A stretch of 64,000 nt of DNA from Burkholderia sp052045245 (GTDB taxonomy: Bacteria > Pseudomonadota > Gammaproteobacteria > Burkholderiales > Burkholderiaceae). The stretch's first letter is position 1, and each line of letters begins with the position of its first letter. This document shows positions 35,165-46,818 of the stretch, piece after piece. Both the position numbers and the translations under genes were made by a program. The DNA lies in contig NZ_JBQEON010000018.1 in NCBI RefSeq assembly GCF_052045245.1, positions 1 through 64,000 on the forward strand. Reading direction: 5' to 3'. The notes beneath the pieces were generated by a model, which saw only the letters and a list, made by a program, of their open reading frames with translations, was not told where the DNA came from and searched no databases.

Positions 35165-36595
35165 TCAGCTGTTCAGCGAGCGCTTGTCGACGGCGAGCGC
35201 CGCTTCGCGCATCACTTCCGACATCGACGGGTGCGGATGGCAAATGCGGGCGATGTCTTCCGACGCCGCCTTGAACTCCATCGCCACCACGGCTTCCGCG
35301 ATCAGGTCCGATGCGTTTGCCGCGATCACGTGCACGCCGAGCAGTTCGTCGGTCTTCGCGTCCGCGATCATCTTCACGAAACCGTCCGGCGCGTTCATGC
35401 CGAGCGCGCGGCCGTTGATCGAGAACGGGAACTTGCCCGACTTGATCTCGCGGCCTTCGGCCTTCAGCTGCTGTTCCGTCTTGCCGACCCATGCGATTTC
35501 CGGGTACGTGTAGATCACCCACGGAATGCAGTTGTAGTCGATGTGCGGCTTCTGGCCGTCGATCACTTCCGCGACCAGCACGCCTTCATCTTCCGCCTTG
35601 TGCGCGAGCATCGGGCCACGCACCACGTCGCCAATCGCGTACACGTTCGGCACGGCCGTACGGCAGTGGTCGTCCACGTCGATGAAACCGCGCTCGTTCG
35701 CCTTCAGGCCGATCGCCTCGAGGCCGAGGTTGTCGGTGTTCGGCACGCGGCCGACCGACACGATCAGGCGGTCGGCGTCGAGCGTCTGCGCGTTGCCGTC
35801 CTTGTCCGTGTAAGCGATCGACACGCCGTTCGCGGTCGTCTTCACGTCGCCGATCTTCACGCCGAGGTGGATGTCGAGACCCTGCTTCTTGAACAGCTTG
35901 GCCGCTTCCTTCGCGAGCGCTTCGTCGGCTGCGCCGAGGAACGCCGGCAGCGCTTCGAGAACCGTCACTTCGGCACCCAGGCGACGCCACACCGAGCCGA
36001 GCTCGAGGCCGATCACGCCTGCGCCGATCACGGCGAGCTTCTTCGGCACCACGTCGAACGTCAGCGCACCTTCGTTGTCCGACACGATCTTGTTGTCGAC
36101 CGGAAGGTTCGGCAGGTGACGTGCCTTCGAACCCGTCGCGATGATCACGTTCTTCGCGGTGACGACTTCGGTTTCACCCTCGCCGCTCACTTCGATCTGC
36201 ACGCCGGCGTCGGTCTTGCCGGTGAACTTGCCATGGCCCTTCAGCCAGGTGATCTTGTTCTTCTTGAACAGGAACTCGATCCCGCTCGTCATCTTCTCGA
36301 CGATCGCATCCTTGCGGCCGAGCATCTTCGCGACGTCCATCTTCACGCCGTCGACCGTGATGCCGTGGTCGGCCAGGTGATGCGACGTGTTCTCGAACTC
36401 TTCCGACGACGCGAGCAGCGCCTTCGACGGAATGCAGCCGACGTTCAGGCAGGTGCCGCCGAGCTTCAGCGCGCCGGCCGGGTTCTTCCACTTCTCGATA
36501 CACGCAACGGTCTTGCCGAGCTGCGCGGCGCGAATCGCCGCGATGTAGCCGCCGGGGCCGGCGCCGATCACGACGACGTCAAATTCCTTGGACAT
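35165..36595 (-). CDS. lpdA: Dihydrolipoamide dehydrogenase (E3) of 2-oxoglutarate dehydrogenase
   Basis: FAD-dependent disulfide oxidoreductase of 476 residues. It reoxidises the dihydrolipoyl groups of SucB with NAD+. The FAD site is VVVIGAGPGGYIAA (7-20), the redox pair is C49/C54 in GGTCLNVGCIPSK, the NAD-binding GAGVIGLELGSVW is central, and the C-terminal CHPHPSMSEVM supplies the catalytic His. It lies 81 bp after sucB with a perfect 15-bp inverted repeat between them, and is the last gene of the sucAB-lpdA operon. Confidence 0.95.
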   Translation of the reverse strand: MSKEFDVVVIGAGPGGYIAAIRAAQLGKTVACIEKWKNPAGALKLGGTCLNVGCIPSKALLASSEEFENTSHHLADHGITVDGVKMDVAKMLGRKDAIVEKMTSGIEFLFKKNKITWLKGHGKFTGKTDAGVQIEVSGEGETEVVTAKNVIIATGSKARHLPNLPVDNKIVSDNEGALTFDVVPKKLAVIGAGVIGLELGSVWRRLGAEVTVLEALPAFLGAADEALAKEAAKLFKKQGLDIHLGVKIGDVKTTANGVSIAYTDKDGNAQTLDADRLIVSVGRVPNTDNLGLEAIGLKANERGFIDVDDHCRTAVPNVYAIGDVVRGPMLAHKAEDEGVLVAEVIDGQKPHIDYNCIPWVIYTYPEIAWVGKTEQQLKAEGREIKSGKFPFSINGRALGMNAPDGFVKMIADAKTDELLGVHVIAANASDLIAEAVVAMEFKAASEDIARICHPHPSMSEVMREAALAVDKRSLNS

Positions 36596-36618
36596 GACAA
36601 TCCTTTCTACTTGTACGC

Positions 36619-36650
36619 CCGCGGGTTCGCGCGTGCGCGCGAACCCGCGG
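36619..36650 (-). other. Perfect intercistronic inverted repeat between sucB and lpdA
   Basis: Arms CCGCGGGTTCGCGCG and CGCGCGAACCCGCGG (15 bp each, perfect) flank a 2-base centre. There is no T run, so it is more likely an RNA stability or processing hairpin than a terminator. Confidence 0.75.
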
Positions 36651-36676
36651 AACGGGTCGATGCAGTGAGACTCGGC

Positions 36677-37954
36677 TTACAGGTCGAGCAGCAGGCGTGC
36701 CGGATCTTCCAGCGCGTCCTTCATCGCGACGAGCGACAGGACGGCTTCGCGGCCGTCGATGATCCGGTGGTCGTACGACAGTGCCAGGTAGTTGATCGGA
36801 CGGATCACGATCTGGCCGTTTTCGACGACCGGGCGCTCCTTCGTCGCGTGCACGCCGAGGATGGCCGACTGCGGCGGGTTGATGATCGGGGTCGACAGCA
36901 TCGAGCCGAACACACCGCCGTTCGAGATCGAGAACGTACCGCCCGTCATTTCCTCGATCGACAGCTTGCCGTCCTTCGCCTTCTGGCCGAATTCGGCGAT
37001 CTTCTTCTCGATCTCGGCGAGGCTCAGCTGATCCGCGTTGCGCAGGATCGGCACGACCAGGCCGCGCGGCGAACCGACCGCGATACCGATGTCGAAGTAG
37101 CCGTGATAGACGATGTCGTTACCGTCGATCGACGCGTTCACCAGCGGGAACTTCTTCAGCGCGTGCACGGCCGCCTTCACGAAGAACGACATGAAGCCGA
37201 GCTTCACGCCATGTTCCTTCTCGAACTTGTCCTTGTACTTGTTACGCAGTTCCATGACCGGAGCCATGTTCACTTCGTTGAACGTCGTCAGGATCGCGTT
37301 GGTCTGCTGCGACTCGAGCAGACGCTCGGCGATACGCGCACGCAGACGCGACATCGGCACGCGCTGTTCCGGACGATCGCTCAGCCACGTTGCTGCCGAC
37401 GCCGGCACCTTCACTTCCGGCAGCGACGGCTTCGCAGCAGCGGCCTTCGCCGGTGCGGCGGCCGGCGCAGCCTTCGGTGCGCTGCCTGCGGCCAGCGCGT
37501 CGCCCTTCGTGACGCGGCCGTCGCGGCCCGAACCTGCGACGTCGCCCGCCGACAGGCCCTTCTCGGCCAGCAGCTTCGACGCGGCCGGCGATGCGGCGGC
37601 CGAGCTCGATGCGACTGCAGCGGCCGGCTGTGCGGCCGGTGCGGCTGCAGCAGGTGCTGCCGCCGGCTTCACTTCCGCGGCGCCTGCCGCTGCTTCGGCT
37701 GCACCTGCCTTCGCTTCCGTGTCGATCGTCGCGATGATCTGGTCGGCAACGACCGTGTCACCGTCGTTCTGCAGCACTTGCGCGAGCACGCCCGCGGCCG
37801 GTGCCGGCACTTCGAGCACGACCTTGTCGGTCTCGAGTTCGATCAGGATTTCGTCCTGCGCGACTGCTTCGCCCGGCTTCTTCTTCCACTGCAGCATGGT
37901 GGCTTCCGAAACCGACTCCGAAAGCTGGGGGACTTTGACTTCTACGATAGCCAT
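36677..37954 (-). CDS. sucB: Dihydrolipoyllysine succinyltransferase (E2)
   Basis: E2 core of the 2-oxoglutarate dehydrogenase complex, 425 residues. The N-terminal lipoyl domain carries the lipoylated lysine K44 in ELETDKVVLEVPA. An Ala/Pro linker, a peripheral-subunit-binding domain (AASKLLAEKGLSAGDVAGSGRDGRVTKGD, described in part) and another Ala linker precede the catalytic domain. The active-site motif SYDHRIIDGREA lies near the C-terminus. It follows sucA by 135 bp, with an inverted repeat in the gap. Confidence 0.95.
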   Translation of the reverse strand: MAIVEVKVPQLSESVSEATMLQWKKKPGEAVAQDEILIELETDKVVLEVPAPAAGVLAQVLQNDGDTVVADQIIATIDTEAKAGAAEAAAGAAEVKPAAAPAAAAPAAQPAAAVASSSAAASPAASKLLAEKGLSAGDVAGSGRDGRVTKGDALAAGSAPKAAPAAAPAKAAAAKPSLPEVKVPASAATWLSDRPEQRVPMSRLRARIAERLLESQQTNAILTTFNEVNMAPVMELRNKYKDKFEKEHGVKLGFMSFFVKAAVHALKKFPLVNASIDGNDIVYHGYFDIGIAVGSPRGLVVPILRNADQLSLAEIEKKIAEFGQKAKDGKLSIEEMTGGTFSISNGGVFGSMLSTPIINPPQSAILGVHATKERPVVENGQIVIRPINYLALSYDHRIIDGREAVLSLVAMKDALEDPARLLLDL

Positions 37955-38049
37955 GTGATTTTCCTGGATGCTTAGTCTGGGTAATGACGAGGTTCGTGCG
38001 ACTCCTTCGGCCGGTGCGGCGCGCGACGCGCCCGGCAGGCCAAAAGAGA

Positions 38050-38083
38050 CGGGAAAGCGCAGTGCGCCTTCCCGTTTCGCTTC
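38050..38083 (-). other. Intercistronic inverted repeat between sucA and sucB
   Basis: Complementary arms GACGGGAAAGCGCA and GTGCGCCTTCCCGTT pair with minor mismatches. No long T run follows on the minus strand. It may act as a partial terminator or stability hairpin that sets the ratio of E1 to E2/E3. Confidence 0.55.
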
Positions 38084-38089
38084 CGTCGA

Positions 38090-40954
38090 TTATTTCGCGA
38101 TCGATGCGCTCTTCAGGCGGCCGAACGCACCTTCGATGAGTGCCTTCTGCTGCTCGTAGTGCTTCGCGTAGTAGCCAACCGCCGGCGAGGCCGAAGCCGG
38201 ACGGCCGCTGTATGCCAGCTTCTGCCCTTCCTTCATGCCTTCCTTCAGGTGGTGCTCGACGTAGAACCAGGGCCCCTGGTTCTGCGGCTCGTCCTGCACC
38301 CAGACCACTTCAGTCGCGTTCTCGTACTTCTTCATTTCGGCTTCGAACTGCTTGTGCGCGAACGGATACAGCTGCTCGATACGGATGATCGCGACGTCGT
38401 TCGCCTTCGCTTCGCGGCGATGCGCGACGAGGTCGTAGTACACGCGGCCCGAGCAGGCCACCACGCGCTTGACCTTCTTCGCGTCGATGCCGCCGTCGGT
38501 TTCGCCCAGCACCGGCTGGAACGAACCCTTCGCGAGTTCCGACAGGTCCGACACCGCTTCCTTGTGGCGCAGCAGCGACTTCGGCGTGGCGACGATCAGC
38601 GGCTTGCGGAACAGGCGGATCATCTGGCGACGCAGCAGGTGGAAAATCTGCGCCGGCGTCGTCGGCTGAACGACCTGCATATTGTGGTCGGCACACAGTT
38701 GCAGGAAACGCTCGATACGGGTCGACGAGTGTTCCGGGCCCTGGCCTTCGTAGCCGTGCGGCAGCAGCATCGTGAGACCCGACACGCGGCCCCACTTCAC
38801 TTCGCCCGACGAGATGAACTGGTCGATCACGACCTGCGCACCGTTGACGAAGTCGCCGAACTGGGCTTCCCACAGCACGAGCGTGTTCGGCTCGGCGGTC
38901 GAGTAGCCGTATTCGAAGCCCAGCACTGCCTCTTCCGACAGCACCGAGTCGATCACCGTGAACTTCGCCTGACCTTCGGCGATGTTCTGCAGCGGCACGT
39001 ACGTGCCGTCGTTCCAGCGCTCGCGGTTCTGGTCGTGCAGCACCGCGTGACGGTGCGTGAACGTGCCGCGGCCCGAGTCCTGGCCCGTCAGGCGCACCGA
39101 GTAGCCCGATGCGACGAGCGACGCGAACGCCAGGTGTTCGCCCATGCCCCAGTCGAGCGGCTGGTCGCCACGCGCCATGTTGCGGCGGTCGTTGATCACG
39201 CGCTCGACGAGCGGGTGAACCTTGAAGTTTTCCGGGACCGTCGTGATGCGTTCGCCCAGGCGCTTCAGTTCGGCGAGCGGCACGGCCGTATCGGCTGCGT
39301 CCGTCCACTTGCGGTTCAGGAACGGAACCCAGTCGACCGCGTACTTGCTCTTGTAGTTCGACAGGACCGGATCGACGGTGTGGTGGCCGTCGTCCATTGC
39401 CTTGCGGTACGCCTTCACGTAGCCGTCGGCGTCTTCCGCGGCGATCACGCCCTGCTGCACGAGCTTCTCGGCGTACAGCGCACGGGTGCCCGGGTGCTGC
39501 GCGATCTTCTTGTACATCAGCGGCTGCGTGACGGCCGGCGTGTCCTGCTCGTTGTGACCCAGCTTGCGGAAGCAGACGATGTCGATCACGACATCCTTGT
39601 GGAACTGCATCCGGTAGTCGATCGCGATCTGGATCGCGAGCACGACGGCTTCCGGATCATCGCCGTTCACGTGCAGCACCGGCGCTTCGATCATCTTGAC
39701 CACGTCGGTACAGTACAGCGTCGAGCGCGCGTCGCGCGGGTCGGACGTCGTGAAGCCGATCTGGTTGTTGATGACGATGTGCAGCGTACCGTGCGTGCCA
39801 TAACCGCGCGTCTGCGCGAGGTTCAGCGTTTCCATCACGACGCCCTGGCCAGCGAATGCCGCGTCGCCGTGGATCTGCACCGGCAGCACTTGCAGGCCGT
39901 CTTCGTCGCCGCGACGGTCCATCCGCGCCTTCGCGGAACCTTCGACCACCGGGTTCACGATTTCGAGGTGCGACGGGTTGAACGCGAGCGACAGGTGGAC
40001 CGGGCCGCCTTCCGTCGACACGTCCGACGAGAAGCCCTTGTGATACTTCACGTCGCCTGCCGGCAGATCGTCGACGTGCTTGCCTTCGAATTCGGCGAAC
40101 AGGTCGGCCGGCATCTTGCCGAGCGTGTTGACCAGCACGTTCAGACGGCCGCGGTGGGCCATGCCGATGATGATTTCCTGCACGCCGGTCTTGCCTGCGT
40201 GCTGGACGACTTCGTCCATCGCCGCGATGAAGCTTTCGCCGCCTTCGAGCGAGAAGCGCTTCTGGCCGACGTACTTGGTGTGCAGATAGCGCTCGAGGCC
40301 TTCCGCTGCCGTCAGGCGATTCAGGATGTGCTTCTTCTTGTCGGCCGAGAAGGCCGGCGTCGCGCGGGTCGATTCCAGGCGCTCCTGCCACCAGCGCTTC
40401 TGCTCCGGGTCGCTGATGTACATGAACTCGGCGCCGATCGTGCCGCAGTACGTGTCACGCAGGCCCTTGACGATGTCGCGCAGCGAAGCCTGGTCGAAAC
40501 CGAAATACAGGTTGCTCGCGCTGTACGTCTGGTCGAGGTCGCCTTCGGAGAAGTCGTAGAACGCGGGTTCGAGTTCGGGAATGGCGGGACGTTCGCGACG
40601 CTTCAGCGGATCCAGATTGGCCCATTGCGAGCCGAGGAAGCGATAGGCGCTGATCAGGGACTGGACGTGGACCTGCTTGCGCGCGGTTGCCAGGTTGCTG
40701 GTGCTTTCGCGCGGGATGAAGGCATTGGCCTTCGCACGCTCGGCGAACGATTCGACGATCGGGAAGTGAGCGACGTCATTGGCGTTCGAGCCGTCGGTTG
40801 CAGGGACGTTCTGCAGCGCGTCGAAATACTCTCGCCAGTTCTCCGGCACCGATGCCGGATTGTTGAGGTATGCATCGTACAGTTCTTCAACGTACGAAGC
40901 ATTGCCGCCGAACAGATAGGAGTTCAGCTGAAACTGCTTCATTACATCTGACAT
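38090..40954 (-). CDS. sucA: 2-oxoglutarate dehydrogenase E1 component
   Basis: Thiamine-diphosphate-dependent E1 enzyme of 954 residues, close to the family norm. It decarboxylates 2-oxoglutarate and succinylates the lipoyl group of SucB in the TCA cycle. Recognisable parts are the N-terminal E2-binding segment (NSYLFGGNASYVEELYDAYL), MAHRGRLNVLVN, the ThDP-binding region around GDAAFAGQGVVMET and the transketolase-like domain with GQDSGRGTFTHRHAVLHDQ. An AGGTGAG site precedes the ATG. It is the first gene of the sucA-sucB-lpdA operon. Confidence 0.96.
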   Translation of the reverse strand: MSDVMKQFQLNSYLFGGNASYVEELYDAYLNNPASVPENWREYFDALQNVPATDGSNANDVAHFPIVESFAERAKANAFIPRESTSNLATARKQVHVQSLISAYRFLGSQWANLDPLKRRERPAIPELEPAFYDFSEGDLDQTYSASNLYFGFDQASLRDIVKGLRDTYCGTIGAEFMYISDPEQKRWWQERLESTRATPAFSADKKKHILNRLTAAEGLERYLHTKYVGQKRFSLEGGESFIAAMDEVVQHAGKTGVQEIIIGMAHRGRLNVLVNTLGKMPADLFAEFEGKHVDDLPAGDVKYHKGFSSDVSTEGGPVHLSLAFNPSHLEIVNPVVEGSAKARMDRRGDEDGLQVLPVQIHGDAAFAGQGVVMETLNLAQTRGYGTHGTLHIVINNQIGFTTSDPRDARSTLYCTDVVKMIEAPVLHVNGDDPEAVVLAIQIAIDYRMQFHKDVVIDIVCFRKLGHNEQDTPAVTQPLMYKKIAQHPGTRALYAEKLVQQGVIAAEDADGYVKAYRKAMDDGHHTVDPVLSNYKSKYAVDWVPFLNRKWTDAADTAVPLAELKRLGERITTVPENFKVHPLVERVINDRRNMARGDQPLDWGMGEHLAFASLVASGYSVRLTGQDSGRGTFTHRHAVLHDQNRERWNDGTYVPLQNIAEGQAKFTVIDSVLSEEAVLGFEYGYSTAEPNTLVLWEAQFGDFVNGAQVVIDQFISSGEVKWGRVSGLTMLLPHGYEGQGPEHSSTRIERFLQLCADHNMQVVQPTTPAQIFHLLRRQMIRLFRKPLIVATPKSLLRHKEAVSDLSELAKGSFQPVLGETDGGIDAKKVKRVVACSGRVYYDLVAHRREAKANDVAIIRIEQLYPFAHKQFEAEMKKYENATEVVWVQDEPQNQGPWFYVEHHLKEGMKEGQKLAYSGRPASASPAVGYYAKHYEQQKALIEGAFGRLKSASIAK

Positions 40955-41217
40955 TTTACGCTCACCTTTCTTCGAGCTTCTCGAGAAATAGCGGGTTACT
41001 CAACCTTCCGCGACACGGCCTGACCGTTTAGCGGATTGCGAATCAAGTCTTGCTTGGAAGGACCTAAAACTTGCGTGCGCGCAGCATATCACAGAACCGT
41101 TACCGGAGTTCACGACGAAATGTGCCTGAAAGCACCGCACGACGGGGATTTGCCGGATTGCCACGACCCGCGGGAACAGTGTTTTGCAGCCTGCCCCGTT
41201 GCGCATCGCGCAGATGC

Positions 41218-41248
41218 GAAAAAGGCCGCCCGACGGCGGCCTTTTCTG
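41218..41248 (-). terminator. Terminator downstream of typA
   Basis: On the minus strand AAAAGGCCGCC, GTC loop, GGGCGGCCTTTTT forms a strong hairpin with T run about 25 bp beyond the typA stop. Confidence 0.9.
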
Positions 41249-41271
41249 TCATGCACGGGAACGATCGATGC

Positions 41272-43098
<1,827 letters not shown>

Positions 43099-43445
43099 AG
43101 AAACCTGGAAATCGTTGAACGCGCAAACGCGCACGCTCGTCAGTCACCGGGACACGTGCGCGCGCGTTGCAGCTTGGAAACCGCAAATTATAGCACGTGA
43201 GAATGTCGAAAGCCGGACGACCCGGTGGCACGCAACAAAACGACGCCCCGCCCGGCACCCCGCCGCCCTTGCTGCAAACCGTGCAAGCAGCCGCCCGGCG
43301 CGGCTGCTTGCGGGCGAAGACCCTGACGATCTTAAGGTGATTTCGCACCGGTGAGCGCGCCCTCGCGCGTTCGATTAATATTTGCCGCGGCAAGCAAATA
43401 GCGCCTATACTGCTGCCTAGTCAACTATTGCAGCTTCAGGGTTTT

Positions 43446-43940
43446 ATGTCGGATTCTCCTACCCAACCGCCTGTTTCGCCGCTGTCTTCGTATCAGATGA
43501 ACGACAGCGTCGGCTATCTGATGTCGCGCGTGAAATCGGTGATGACCAACCTCGTCACGCAGCGCACGCAGGAAGAGCTCGGCATCACGGGCACCCAGGC
43601 AAGCATGCTGTTCATGATCGCGGTCGGCAAGTGCTCGACGGCCGCCGAGCTCGCGCGGGAATACGGGATCGACGCCAGTGCGGTCACGCGCCTGCTCGAT
43701 CGCGTCGAGAAACGCGGCCTGCTGTCGCGCGTGCGCAGCATCGAGGATCGGCGGGTCGTGCGCCTCGAACTGACCGGCGAAGGCCGTGCGCTGGCCGAGC
43801 GGCTGCCGCCGGTGTTCCGCAGTGTGCTCGACGAGCTGCTGGACGGATTTACGCCGGAAGAAGTCGGGTTTCTGAAGAGCATGCTGCGCCGCATTCTCAG
43901 CAACTATTGCGAGAACGCCGGCGGCAGCATCACGGAATAG
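43446..43940 (+). CDS. MarR family regulator of the downstream efflux operon
   Basis: Winged-helix MarR/EmrR-like repressor of 164 residues. The core includes LGITGTQASMLFMIAVGKCSTA, AELAREYGIDASAVTRLLDRVEKRGLL (recognition helix region) and SIEDRRVVRLELTGEGRAL (wing). It lies 84 bp ahead of an OMF-EmrA-EmrB set on the same strand, the usual place for a local drug-responsive repressor. The inducer is unknown. The ATG at 43446 is chosen; six codons upstream are also open. Confidence 0.9.
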   Translation: MSDSPTQPPVSPLSSYQMNDSVGYLMSRVKSVMTNLVTQRTQEELGITGTQASMLFMIAVGKCSTAAELAREYGIDASAVTRLLDRVEKRGLLSRVRSIEDRRVVRLELTGEGRALAERLPPVFRSVLDELLDGFTPEEVGFLKSMLRRILSNYCENAGGSITE

Positions 43941-44024
43941 TTGCCATAACAATTACTTTTGACAGATTAATGTAAGGAAATCCTTGCAGTGTCCATCATT
44001 CATTCCGAGTCAGGGAACAGCGCG

Positions 44025-45521
44025 ATGAAATCCTCCCCGTTGTCCGTGCGCGCCGGGTCGTGCCGCGCCGCCGTCGCCGCCGCGGTTGCCGCGCTGGCGC
44101 TGGCGGGCTGCGCAAACTACATCGGCATCAAGAGCGACAAGCAGATCGCTCCCGCGTCGCAATTCGAAACTGCCCAAAGCCTGCCGGCCCAGGGTGGCCA
44201 GTGGCCGGCGCTCGACTGGGCCAGCCAGTTCGGCGATCCGCAACTGCCGAAGCTGATCGACGAGGCGCTCCAGGGCAACCCGTCGATCGCGCAGGCACAG
44301 GCACGTATCGCGAAGGCGTCGTCGTATATCGAATCGTCGCGCTCGAACCTGATGCCGAAGGCCGAAGCCAGCTACTCGTGGACGCGCGAGCTGTATTCGT
44401 CGAACGCACTGTTCCCGCCCCCGTACGGCGGCCAGTGGTACAGCGAGAACAACGCGCTCGCGAGCGCATCGTGGGACCTCGACCTGTGGGGCAAGAACCG
44501 CGAGCGCCTGCATACGGCCGTGTCGCAGGAAAAGGCCGCCGAAGCCGACATGCAGCAGGCGCGCATCACGCTCGCGTCGTCGGTGGCCCGCACTTACAAC
44601 TCGCTCGCGCAACTGTATGCGCTGCGCGACATCGCGCAACGCGAGATCGCCAACCGCCAGACGGTCGGCAAGATCACCGACGGCCGCGTGTCGGCCGGCC
44701 TGGACACCAACGTGGAACGCCAGACCGCGCGCGGCAACATCGCGACGACGCAGGCGTCGCTGTCCGATCTCGACGGCCAGATCACGACCGTGCGCTACCA
44801 GCTCGCCGCGCTGCTCGGCAAGGGCCCGGACCGCGGGCTGCAGATCGCCGCACCCGTGATGAACCCGACCGGCGAAGTCGCGCTGCCCGGCAACCTGCCG
44901 GCCGACCTCGTGGCGCGCCGCCCCGACATCGTCGCCGCGCGCTGGCAGGTCGAGGCCGCGATGCACGACGTGAAGGAAGCGAAAGCCGAATTCTTTCCCG
45001 ACGTGAACCTGGCGGCCGGTTTCGGCTTCGATGCGTTCGGCTGGGGCAAATTCCTGAATTTCGCGAGCCGCCAGGCGCAGTTCGGCCCGGCCATCCATCT
45101 GCCGATCTTCGACGCCGGCGCGCTGCGCGCGCAGCTCAAGGGCCGCTACGCAGACTTCGACCTGTCCGTCGCGAACTACAACCAGACGCTGATCAACGCG
45201 CTGAACGACGTCGCGACGCAGGTCGCGTCGATCCGTGCGGTCGATCGCCAGATGGACGACGCGCAGCGTGCGCTCGACGCGTCGACGCGTGCGTACGATC
45301 TCGCCGTGATCCGCTACAAGGCCGGCCTGTCGCCGCAGCTTCAGGTGCTGACCGCGGACAGCAACCGCCTCGCGTCGGAACAGACGGTGACCAACCTGAA
45401 GATGCGCCGGCGCGACATGCAGCTCGCGCTGATCAAGGCGCTCGGCGGCGGGTTCGACGCGACCGGCACGCGGCTGGCCGCGCCCGACGCCGACAAGCAG
45501 ACCAGACAGGCCGCCAACTGA
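44025..45521 (+). CDS. Outer-membrane efflux lipoprotein (NodT/OprM family)
   Basis: Outer-membrane factor of 498 residues, a TolC-like trimeric channel. The lipobox is LAGC (Cys about residue 27). Two OEP repeats are visible: IDEALQGNPSIAQAQARIAKA opens the first, LVARRPDIVAARWQVEAAMHDVKEAKAEFFPDVNL opens the second, as in NodT/OprM proteins. ATG 44025 gives the lipoprotein signal; a GTG 36 bp upstream with AGGA further ahead is possible. It forms the outer part of the Emr-type pump encoded next. Confidence 0.9.
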   Translation: MKSSPLSVRAGSCRAAVAAAVAALALAGCANYIGIKSDKQIAPASQFETAQSLPAQGGQWPALDWASQFGDPQLPKLIDEALQGNPSIAQAQARIAKASSYIESSRSNLMPKAEASYSWTRELYSSNALFPPPYGGQWYSENNALASASWDLDLWGKNRERLHTAVSQEKAAEADMQQARITLASSVARTYNSLAQLYALRDIAQREIANRQTVGKITDGRVSAGLDTNVERQTARGNIATTQASLSDLDGQITTVRYQLAALLGKGPDRGLQIAAPVMNPTGEVALPGNLPADLVARRPDIVAARWQVEAAMHDVKEAKAEFFPDVNLAAGFGFDAFGWGKFLNFASRQAQFGPAIHLPIFDAGALRAQLKGRYADFDLSVANYNQTLINALNDVATQVASIRAVDRQMDDAQRALDASTRAYDLAVIRYKAGLSPQLQVLTADSNRLASEQTVTNLKMRRRDMQLALIKALGGGFDATGTRLAAPDADKQTRQAAN

Positions 45522-45573
45522 TCCGGCGCCACCACTACGCAGACACTCGAAATAACGGACGGAGAAAATCGCC

Positions 45574-46791
45574 ATGAGCGACCCTCAACAAAACGCCGCC
45601 AGCGCACAGCCGCAGAACAACGGGAAGCGCAAACGGATGATGACGCTGCTGATCGCGGTCATCGTGATCGCGGCCATCGCGTACGGTCTGTACTACTTCC
45701 TCGTCGCGCGCTTCCATGAAGAGACCGACGACGCGTACGTGAACGGCAACGTCGTGCAGATCACGCCGCAGGTCACGGGCACCGTGATCGCCGTGAAGGC
45801 CGACGACACGCAGACGGTCAAGGCTGGCGATCCGCTGGTCGTGCTCGATCCGGCCGATTCGCAGGTCGCGCTGCAGCAGGCCGAGGCCAATCTCGCGCAG
45901 ACGGTGCGCCAGGTGCGCGGCCTGTTCGTCAACGACGACCAGTACCGCGCGCAGGTCGCGCTGCGCCAGTCCGACCTGTCGAAGGCCCAGGACGACCTGC
46001 GCCGCCGGATGGCCGTCGCGCAGACGGGCGCCGTGTCGCAGGAAGAAATCTCTCATGCACGCGACGCCGTGCGCGCCGCGCAGGCGTCGGTCGACGCCGC
46101 ACAGCAGCAGCTCGCGTCGAACCGCGCACTGACCGCGAACACGACGATCGCGTCGCACCCGAACGTCATGGCCGCGGCAGCGAAGGTTCGCGACGCGTAC
46201 CTCGCGAACGCGCGTAACGTGCTGCCCGCGCCGGTCACCGGCTATGTCGCGAAGCGCTCGGTGCAGGTCGGCCAGCGCGTGTCGCCGGGCAACCCGCTGA
46301 TGTCGGTCGTGCCGCTGAACGCGGTGTGGGTCGATGCGAACTTCAAGGAAGTCCAGCTCAAGCATATGCGCATCGGCCAGCCGGTCGAGCTGTCGGCCGA
46401 CATCTACGGCTCGTCGGCCGTCTACCACGGCAAGGTCGTCGGTTTCTCGGCCGGTACGGGCTCGGCGTTCTCACTGCTGCCGGCGCAGAACGCAACGGGC
46501 AACTGGATCAAGGTCGTTCAGCGCCTGCCGGTGCGTATCGAGATCGATCCGAAGGACCTCGAGAAGCATCCGCTGCGCATCGGCCTGTCGATGCAGGTCG
46601 ACGTCGACATCAAGGACGAGCGCGGCGACCAGCTCGCCAACGCCCAGAACACGGTCTACGAGACCAACGTGTTCGCGAAGTACGGCGACGAAGCCGACGC
46701 CGAGATCGCGCGCATCATCGCCGAGAACGCGGGCAGCAATGCGCCGGCCCCCGCCGCGACGAAGTCGAACGGCGTCGCCAAGATGATGTAA
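45574..46791 (+). CDS. emrA: Membrane fusion protein, EmrA family
   Basis: HlyD/EmrA periplasmic adaptor of 405 residues. It has a cytoplasmic Lys-rich start, one transmembrane helix (MMTLLIAVIVIAAIAYGLYYF), the motif ETDDAYVNGNVVQITPQVTGTV, a long alpha hairpin (about 95-190) and PVTGYVAKRSVQVGQRVSPGNPL. It links the EmrB pump to the outer-membrane factor. It lies 52 bp after the OMF gene and 27 bp before emrB. Confidence 0.92.
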   Translation: MSDPQQNAASAQPQNNGKRKRMMTLLIAVIVIAAIAYGLYYFLVARFHEETDDAYVNGNVVQITPQVTGTVIAVKADDTQTVKAGDPLVVLDPADSQVALQQAEANLAQTVRQVRGLFVNDDQYRAQVALRQSDLSKAQDDLRRRMAVAQTGAVSQEEISHARDAVRAAQASVDAAQQQLASNRALTANTTIASHPNVMAAAAKVRDAYLANARNVLPAPVTGYVAKRSVQVGQRVSPGNPLMSVVPLNAVWVDANFKEVQLKHMRIGQPVELSADIYGSSAVYHGKVVGFSAGTGSAFSLLPAQNATGNWIKVVQRLPVRIEIDPKDLEKHPLRIGLSMQVDVDIKDERGDQLANAQNTVYETNVFAKYGDEADAEIARIIAENAGSNAPAPAATKSNGVAKMM

Positions 46792-46818
46792 GGACTCCGG
46801 TCCCGGAAAACTACCGAC

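Noticed and set aside
38159..40951. Open frame of 930 codons antisense to sucA
   Set aside because: Same shadow effect; the minus strand has all E1 motifs and the antisense product has the typical Arg/Val/Asp/His composition of shadows.
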